DNA of 10,613 bases from Nocardioides sp. Lineage in GTDB: Bacteria > Actinomycetota > Actinomycetes > Propionibacteriales > Nocardioidaceae. This document shows, in pieces, positions 6,531 through 10,613 of this stretch (the first letter of the stretch is position 1; every line of letters begins with the position of its first letter). The notes beneath the pieces are model-generated. The model was given only the letters and a program-made list of their open reading frames with translations, was not told the DNA's origin and did not search any database. The stretch spans positions 24,502-35,114 of the forward strand of contig DOWL01000103.1 in the NCBI GenBank assembly GCA_003519585.1, given 5' to 3'. Position numbers and translations under genes: made by a program.

Positions 6531-8360
6531 TCAGCTCAGGTGGTGGACCTCCTGCAGTGCGTAGACCGGAGTCGGGATGCCCTCGTGGCGCGCCTTCAAC
6601 TGCAGCGCCAAGTAGAGCGAGTAGTGCCGGGACTGGTGCAGGTTGCCCCCGTGGAACCACAGCGCATCCTGCTGGGTCGGCTTCCACATGTTGCGCTGCT
6701 CGCCCTCCCACGGCCCCGGGTCCTTGGTGGTCTCCGAGCCGAGGCCCCAGCACTTGCCGACCTTGTCGGCCACCTCCTGGCTGATCAGGTCGGCGGCCCA
6801 GCCGTTCATCGAGCCGTAGCCAGTCGCATAGACCACCAGGTCCGCGGGAAGCTCGGTGCCGTCATCCAGCACGACCGAGTCCTCGGTGAGATGGGTGACC
6901 TGCCCCTGCGCGAGCTTGACCCGACCGTCCGCGACCAGGTCCGCCGCGCCCACGTCGATGTAGTAGCCGGAGCCGCGGCGCAGGTACTTCATGAACAGCC
7001 CCGACCCGTCGTCGCCCCAGTCGTGCTTGAAGCCGGAGGCCTCGAGCCGCTCGTAGAAGTCCTTGTCGCGCTCGGCCATCGCCTCGTACGCCGGGATCTG
7101 GAAGGTGTGCAGGATCCGGTACGGCAACGAGGCGAAGATCAGATCGGCCTTCTCCGTCGTGACCCCGGCGGCGAGCGCGCGCTCGGAGTAGAGATCCCCC
7201 AGCCCGATGTCCATGAGCGTGTCGCTCTTCACGATGTGCGTGCTGGAACGCTGCACCATGGTGACGTCCGCGTCGTGCTCGTAGAGCGCCCCGCAGATGT
7301 CGAAGCTGGAGTTGTTCGAGCCGATCACCACGCACCGCTTGCCGGCGTACGCGTCCGGGCCCGGGTGCGCCGAGGAGTGCTGCTGGTCGCCGCGGAAGAC
7401 GTCCTGACCGGGCAGCACGGGAACGTTCGGCTTGCCGGACATCCCGGTCGCGAGCACCAACTGCTTCGGTCGGAGCGTGAGCGGCTGTCCGTCGCGCTCG
7501 ACCTCCACCGTCCACTCGCCGGTCGTCTCGGAGTACGACGCCGAGAGCGCCGTGGTGTTCGACCAGTACGGCACCTCCATCGTCCGCACGTAGGACTCGA
7601 GCCAGTCGCCGATCTTGTCCTTGGGCGCGAAGACCGGCCAGTTGTCCGGGAACTTCAGGTACGGCAGGTGGTCGTACCAGACCGGGTCGTGCAGACACAG
7701 CGACTTGTAGCGGTTGCGCCACTGGTCACCCGGCCGCGGGTGCTTGTCGATGACCAGCGCCGGTACGCCGAGCTGGCGGAGCCGGGAGCCGAGCGCGATG
7801 CCACCCTGTCCTCCGCCGATCACCAGGACATAGGGCTGTACGGCGGAGCCCAGCGACTCGGCCTCCGCCTGCCGCTGCTCCTTCCAGGTGTGGCGGTCCT
7901 TGTCGACGCCATGTTGCGCGCCCATCGGCCGCCGGGTGCCGCGTGGCTCCTCGTGGCCCTTGAGCTCGTACATGGTGGTGAGGAAGGTCCATGCCCGGTC
8001 CTGCCCCGCCTCCTCGACCAGCCGTAGCAGTCCGAGGCCGCGGCCGACGGCTGTCTCGAACCCGAACCACGCAGTGACGACGCCGTCGGCCTCGCTCGCG
8101 GGCTCGGTGAGCTCGAATCCGCTCGGATCGGTCGCCTCCAGCGTGTGCTCGAGCAGGTCGGCCACACCCTCGGGGTTCTCGACGGTCTTGAGGTTCCAGG
8201 TGAACGCGATCAGGTCGCGCCAGAAGCTGGTGGTCGCGAAGAGCGACGACGCACGTGCGACGTCACGTGCCTTGAGTGCGTCCTCGAACGCCGCGAACCA
8301 CGCAACGGCGCGGTCGCTGGCCGAGCCCTGCGTGGCCGGCCTCTCCTCGGTCTGGGTCAT
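6531..8360 (-). CDS. Flavin-containing monooxygenase with fused N-terminal NTF2-like domain
   Basis: A flavoprotein of 609 residues that should use FAD and NAD(P)H to insert oxygen into an organic substrate. Residues about 14-140 are an NTF2/SnoaL-like domain (AFEDALKARDVARASSLF, then SFWRDLIAFTWNLKT). A linker leads to the first Rossmann motif, VLVIGGGQGGIALGSRL (about 178-194, FAD). WRNRYKSLCLHDPVWYDHLP follows. At about 317-327, FRGDQQHSSAH matches the monooxygenase fingerprint FxGxxxHxxx, with His where Tyr, Phe or Trp is usual. The second nucleotide motif is VVIGSNNSSFDICGAL (about 342-357), with GSNNSS in place of GxGxxG. The closing VVYATGYGSMNGW (about 507) is the ATG-Y flavin-domain motif. 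I chose ATG 8360, with GGGG 6 nt upstream, over a TTG at 8384. It is divergent from the GAF regulator and first in a likely operon with the MFS and NTF2-like genes. Substrate unknown; Baeyer-Villiger or heteroatom oxidation is possible. Confidence 0.88.
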   Translation of the reverse strand: MTQTEERPATQGSASDRAVAWFAAFEDALKARDVARASSLFATTSFWRDLIAFTWNLKTVENPEGVADLLEHTLEATDPSGFELTEPASEADGVVTAWFGFETAVGRGLGLLRLVEEAGQDRAWTFLTTMYELKGHEEPRGTRRPMGAQHGVDKDRHTWKEQRQAEAESLGSAVQPYVLVIGGGQGGIALGSRLRQLGVPALVIDKHPRPGDQWRNRYKSLCLHDPVWYDHLPYLKFPDNWPVFAPKDKIGDWLESYVRTMEVPYWSNTTALSASYSETTGEWTVEVERDGQPLTLRPKQLVLATGMSGKPNVPVLPGQDVFRGDQQHSSAHPGPDAYAGKRCVVIGSNNSSFDICGALYEHDADVTMVQRSSTHIVKSDTLMDIGLGDLYSERALAAGVTTEKADLIFASLPYRILHTFQIPAYEAMAERDKDFYERLEASGFKHDWGDDGSGLFMKYLRRGSGYYIDVGAADLVADGRVKLAQGQVTHLTEDSVVLDDGTELPADLVVYATGYGSMNGWAADLISQEVADKVGKCWGLGSETTKDPGPWEGEQRNMWKPTQQDALWFHGGNLHQSRHYSLYLALQLKARHEGIPTPVYALQEVHHLS

Positions 8361-8472
8361 GCGCCCCAGCAGACCGGCGACCAACCTTGCTGCGCCAGGG
8401 TTGCAGCAGATTGCACGTGGTGGCCGTCACATGCTCGGCGTACGGTGGAGCCACGGCGTGAGGAGTGTGCGG
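8361..8472. promoter_or_regulatory. Divergent promoter region of monooxygenase operon and GAF regulator
   Basis: These 112 bases separate two divergent start codons and should hold both promoters. The clearest structure is an inverted repeat, TGCTGC (8388-8393) and GCAGCA (8403-8408), with 9 nt between the arms, centred 38 nt upstream of the monooxygenase ATG. A perfect CACGTG lies at 8414-8419. On the regulator side, AGGAG at 8461-8465 is a good ribosome site 7 nt before ATG 8473. I could not find a convincing -35/-10 pair for either direction. The repeat is a plausible binding site for the adjacent regulator; that is inference from position. Confidence 0.5.
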
Positions 8473-9672
8473 ATGACGACAGCCCCCGCCTTCGGCGCGA
8501 TCGCGCCCGGGACCGACCTCAGCCTGCACGCCCGCGAACTGGTCCGCATCCACGACGCGGTGCTGAGTGGGGTGCGGCCGCCGGAGCGGCCGCGTGCGCT
8601 GGTCGCCCGGTCGTGGACCCGGGTGATGCGGATGGGCTTGGCGGCCGACCGGGTCAACGAACGCCGGCCGATGACCGTCGACGAACTCGCCCGCCGCCGC
8701 CGTACGTCGCGGCTCTCGCTGGTCATCGACGAGTTGCGCCGGGTGCTCACCAGCGTGGCCGATGCGTCGATGTTCCTGGTCGTGGTCTGCGACGCGGACG
8801 GGGTGGTGCTGTGGCGCGAGGGTTCGGCGCGGGTCCAGCTGACCGCGGACCGGCTCGGCTTCCTCGAAGGCATGGTGTGGACCGAGCAGGTGGTCGGCAC
8901 CAACGCGATCGGGACCGCGCTCGCCGAGGCGGCGCCGGTGCAGCTGTTCTCGGCCGAGCACTACGAGAACCAGCAGCATCCGTGGTACTGCACCGCCGCC
9001 CCGATCCACGACCCGCGCGACGGCGAACTGCTCGGCGTGGTCGACGTGAGCGGGCCTGCGCTGACCCTGCACCCGGCGATCGGGGCGCTGGTCGAGAGCG
9101 CGGTCCGGCTGGCCGAGGCGTCTCTCTGGCGCCGCCACCGAGAGGGGCTGGAGGCGCTGCGCCGTTCGACCGAGGCGGTGGTGAGCACCGCATCCGGTCC
9201 ACTCCTCGTCGTCGACGACCACGGCTGGGTGGCCCACCATTCCGGTGTTGCCGAGCGGGACCGGATCGACGTGCCGCGCGCGGACCGTCCGGTCGCCGTA
9301 CCCGGCCTCGGGCTCTGCGTCCCCGAGCGGCTCGGCGCCGGTTGGCTGGTCCGCCCCGCCGACTCAGCCAGGACGATCTCGGCGCGACTGGAAGGCTGCA
9401 CCCTCGAGGTGGACGCGGACGGCGGCTCGTGGCTCGCCGTCCTCACTCCCCGCCACGCGGAGATCCTGCGGCTGCTGGCCGCTGCCGGCCCGACCGGGCT
9501 CACGGCGGCGGCATTGAGCGCCAGCCTCTTCGGCGATCCCGACCACGTGGTCACCGTGCGGGCCGAGGTCTCCCGGCTCCGCCGAGTCGTCGGCGCCCTG
9601 GTCGCTACCAACCCGTATCGGTTGAGCGTTCCCGTCGAACGTCGCGAAAGTGCTGTCGATCGGCGCGTCTGA
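8473..9672 (+). CDS. GAF-domain transcriptional regulator with C-terminal winged helix (AcoR-like sensor)
   Basis: A cytosolic regulator of 399 residues, started at ATG 8473 because AGGAG lies 7 nt upstream; the open frame extends further back but only opposite the monooxygenase. Residues about 15-70 resemble the AcoR-type N-terminal cap (ALVARSWTRVMRMGL). A GAF-type domain follows at about 75-195 with near-canonical signatures EQVVGTNAIGTAL (about 137-149), WYCTAAPIHDPRDGELLGVV and DVSGP. This part matches the sensor of sigma-54 activators for acetoin, alcohols or alkenes. The rest differs. There is no AAA+ domain (no GAFTGA, no Walker A) and no Fis helix. Instead, after a PAS-like stretch (PLLVVDDHGWVAHH) the C-terminus (about 330-388) reads as a winged helix, with HVVTVRAEVSRLRRVVG as the OmpR-like recognition region. 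It is divergent from the monooxygenase and likely controls it; whether it activates or represses is not visible. Confidence 0.85.
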   Translation: MTTAPAFGAIAPGTDLSLHARELVRIHDAVLSGVRPPERPRALVARSWTRVMRMGLAADRVNERRPMTVDELARRRRTSRLSLVIDELRRVLTSVADASMFLVVVCDADGVVLWREGSARVQLTADRLGFLEGMVWTEQVVGTNAIGTALAEAAPVQLFSAEHYENQQHPWYCTAAPIHDPRDGELLGVVDVSGPALTLHPAIGALVESAVRLAEASLWRRHREGLEALRRSTEAVVSTASGPLLVVDDHGWVAHHSGVAERDRIDVPRADRPVAVPGLGLCVPERLGAGWLVRPADSARTISARLEGCTLEVDADGGSWLAVLTPRHAEILRLLAAAGPTGLTAAALSASLFGDPDHVVTVRAEVSRLRRVVGALVATNPYRLSVPVERRESAVDRRV

Positions 9673-9685
9673 CAGCACGCTCGCG
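9643..9685. terminator. Extended inverted repeat at the GAF regulator stop / TetR leader
   Basis: GTGCTGTC (9650-9657) and GACAGCAC (9671-9678) are perfect 8-bp arms around 13 nt. Beyond a 2x2 mismatch, CGCGA (9643-9647) pairs with TCGCG (9681-9685). In total 13 bp are paired. The repeat spans the regulator's TGA (9670-9672) and ends 20 nt before the TetR GTG at 9706. As RNA it is the strongest hairpin I found in the window, though without a following T-run. It could end the regulator transcript, or as DNA serve as an autoregulatory operator of the TetR gene. The structure is seen; the choice of role is open. Confidence 0.5.
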
Positions 9686-9705
9686 TCACTCGACGGCAAC
9701 GGGCC

Positions 9706-10323
9706 GTGTGCGACCCTTCCGAGGTGAGCGATCCGGCTGTGCCCGCCCGCCGCGGCCGGCCCGGACACGACCAGGCCGCGGTGTTGCGCGCGGCGATCGA
9801 CCTGTTCAACCGCAAGGGGTACGACGCCACGAGTATCGGCGACGTCGCGGAGGAGCTCGGGGTCACCAAGTCGGCGGTCTATCACCACGTGCCGAGCAAG
9901 GAGCACCTGCTGTCCGAGGCGCTCGACGAGGCGCTGACCGGGCTCGAGGCCGCGGTGTCGGCTGCCGCGGCGGCCGACGGCTCGGCGTACCAGCGGCTGC
10001 GTGAGGTGGTCCGGCACAGTGTCGAGGTGCTGGTCGAGCACCAGCCGGCCGTGACACTGCTGCTCCGCGTGCACGGCAACAGCGAGACCGAGACGGCCGC
10101 GCTGTCCCGGCGTCGGCAGATCGATGCCCAGCTGGCCAAGCTGGTCGGGCTGGCGGCTGCAGAGGGCGCCCTGCGTAGTGATCTCGACCCTGAGCTGGTG
10201 AGCCGGTTGCTGTTCGGGATGGTCAACTCGCTGGTCGAGTGGTACCGCCCCGCCGGCCAGGTCACCGTGGCCGAACTGGCCGCGGCGGTGACCACGATCG
10301 CGTTCGACGGGCTCGAGGCGTGA
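9706..10323 (+). CDS. TetR/AcrR-family transcriptional regulator
   Basis: A one-component repressor of 205 residues. After a short basic leader (ARRGRPGHDQ) comes the standard TetR DNA-binding domain: AAIDLFNRKGYDATSIGDVA, then ELGVTKSAVYHHVPSKEHLL (HTH about 42-61). The C-terminal helices (about 85-200) form the ligand and dimer part and give no ligand clue. GTG 9706 is used here; GTG 9724 (in frame, VSDPAVPARRG) is equally plausible and neither has a clear ribosome site. Upstream lies a strong inverted repeat (9643-9685) that could be its operator. The stop codon is separated from the convergent paaI-like stop by a single base. In other actinobacteria a TetR protein (PaaR) controls phenylacetate genes, so a link to the neighbouring thioesterase is reasonable but unproven. 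It could equally control the monooxygenase operon. Confidence 0.88.
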   Translation: MCDPSEVSDPAVPARRGRPGHDQAAVLRAAIDLFNRKGYDATSIGDVAEELGVTKSAVYHHVPSKEHLLSEALDEALTGLEAAVSAAAAADGSAYQRLREVVRHSVEVLVEHQPAVTLLLRVHGNSETETAALSRRRQIDAQLAKLVGLAAAEGALRSDLDPELVSRLLFGMVNSLVEWYRPAGQVTVAELAAAVTTIAFDGLEA

Positions 10324-10324
10324 G

Positions 10325-10613
10325 CTACCGCAACGCCCGGCTGCGCCCGCGGAACTCGGCGATCACCGTCTGGTCGCGGCGGACCGTGACGTCGTAGATC
10401 CCGGAGCGTCTGCGCAGCGCCCGCTCGTCGGCGGTCGCGACCAGCTCGTCACCGTCGTACGCCGGCTCGAGGAAGCTCACGTCGAAGCCGGCAGCCACGG
10501 TGCGGGCGCCGCGGGAGTTGCAGGCGAGCGCGAATGCGCTATCGGCCAGCGCGGCGACCAGACCGCCGTGGGCGACGCCGTAGCCGTTGACCATGTCGGC
10601 CCGCACCGTCATG
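10325..10613 (-). CDS. paaI: PaaI-type hotdog acyl-CoA thioesterase (5' end off the window)
   Basis: Ninety-five residues plus stop are visible; E. coli PaaI has about 140, so roughly 40 N-terminal residues lie off the right edge. PaaI hydrolyses ring-hydroxylated phenylacetyl-CoA and related dead-end thioesters in the aerobic phenylacetate pathway, freeing trapped CoA. The visible part aligns by eye with E. coli PaaI: VRADMVNGYGVAHGG, then LADSAFALACNSRG (E. coli LADTAFAYACNSQG). The HGG motif is followed seven residues later by the catalytic Asp of ALAD. Then come DVSFLEPAYDGDELVATA and, at the end, SGIYDVTV and AEFRGRSRALR, matching the E. coli VYD and LFRGKSHR. The ATG at 10612 is internal to the alignment and is not taken as the start. 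Further paa genes would be expected to the right. Its stop abuts the TetR stop tail to tail. Confidence 0.82.
   Translation of the reverse strand, partial: MTVRADMVNGYGVAHGGLVAALADSAFALACNSRGARTVAAGFDVSFLEPAYDGDELVATADERALRRRSGIYDVTVRRDQTVIAEFRGRSRALR

Noticed and set aside
6234..8027. 597-residue plus-strand open frame
   Set aside because: It is the antisense shadow of the MFS and monooxygenase genes, produced by GC-rich third positions, with no family resemblance.
8361..8384. TTG start for the monooxygenase at 8384
   Set aside because: It adds eight residues (MVAGLLGR) and would place the start in the presumed promoter. ATG 8360 with GGGG upstream is preferred.
7888..8472. N-terminal extension of the GAF regulator upstream of 8473
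   Set aside because: It is opposite the monooxygenase and rich in Ser/Arg/Pro. ATG 8473 has a good AGGAG site and gives the expected AcoR-like start.
8145..10004. 619-residue plus-strand open frame across the regulator and TetR
   Set aside because: It is a shifted-frame shadow of two real genes, very rich in Arg and Gly, and crosses both gene boundaries.
1..10613. CRISPR, tRNA, transposase, toxin-antitoxin or phage signals
   Set aside because: I looked on both strands and found no regularly spaced repeats, clover-leaf candidates, DDE-type proteins or paired small genes.

Overview
This is a GC-rich (roughly 70%), tightly packed stretch of actinobacterial chromosome. Codon third positions are dominated by G/C, GTG and TTG starts occur, long shadow reading frames lie opposite real genes, and no sigma-54 (AAA+) module accompanies the AcoR-like regulator. 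The gene set and one intergenic repeat feel most like Nocardioides or another member of the Nocardioidaceae. That placement is an inference from pattern and memory, not a search result.

Layout from left to right. (1) Positions 1-2824, minus strand: the first 941 codons of recC, the gamma subunit of the RecBCD helicase-nuclease; its 3' end and presumably recB lie off the left edge. (2) 2857-3306, minus: a small FMN-binding split-barrel (pyridoxamine 5'-phosphate oxidase-like) protein just upstream of recC. (3) About 3353-3982, plus: a CcdA/DsbD-type thiol-disulfide membrane protein that has lost its first transmembrane helix and one of its two redox cysteines. It is probably a decayed remnant. 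(4) 3993-4484, minus: a PGPGW-type membrane protein, convergent with the ccdA remnant across a hairpin. (5) 4611-8360, minus: a likely operon in transcription order of an NTF2-like/flavin monooxygenase fusion, a 14-helix MFS transporter and a free-standing NTF2/SnoaL-like protein. (6) 8473-9672, plus, divergent from the monooxygenase: a regulator with an AcoR-type GAF sensory part and an OmpR-like winged helix in place of the usual AAA+/Fis output. (7) 9706-10323, plus: a TetR-family repressor. (8) 10325-10613, minus: the C-terminal two thirds of a PaaI-type hotdog thioesterase, whose phenylacetate genes would lie beyond the right edge.

The centre of interest is the regulator/monooxygenase/MFS/NTF2 cluster. 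It looks like an inducible oxidation and transport module for an unknown small hydrophobic substrate: the GAF protein senses a ligand, the monooxygenase oxidises it, the transporter moves substrate or product, and the NTF2-like protein may act on the oxidised product. Three inverted repeats sit at the right places to regulate it or its neighbour: TGCTGC/GCAGCA in the divergent promoter region, a 22-bp near-perfect palindrome just before the MFS start, and a 13-bp-paired inverted repeat between the GAF regulator and the TetR gene. I see no tRNA, rRNA, CRISPR array, insertion sequence or phage gene. No stretch longer than 300 bases lacks a gene.
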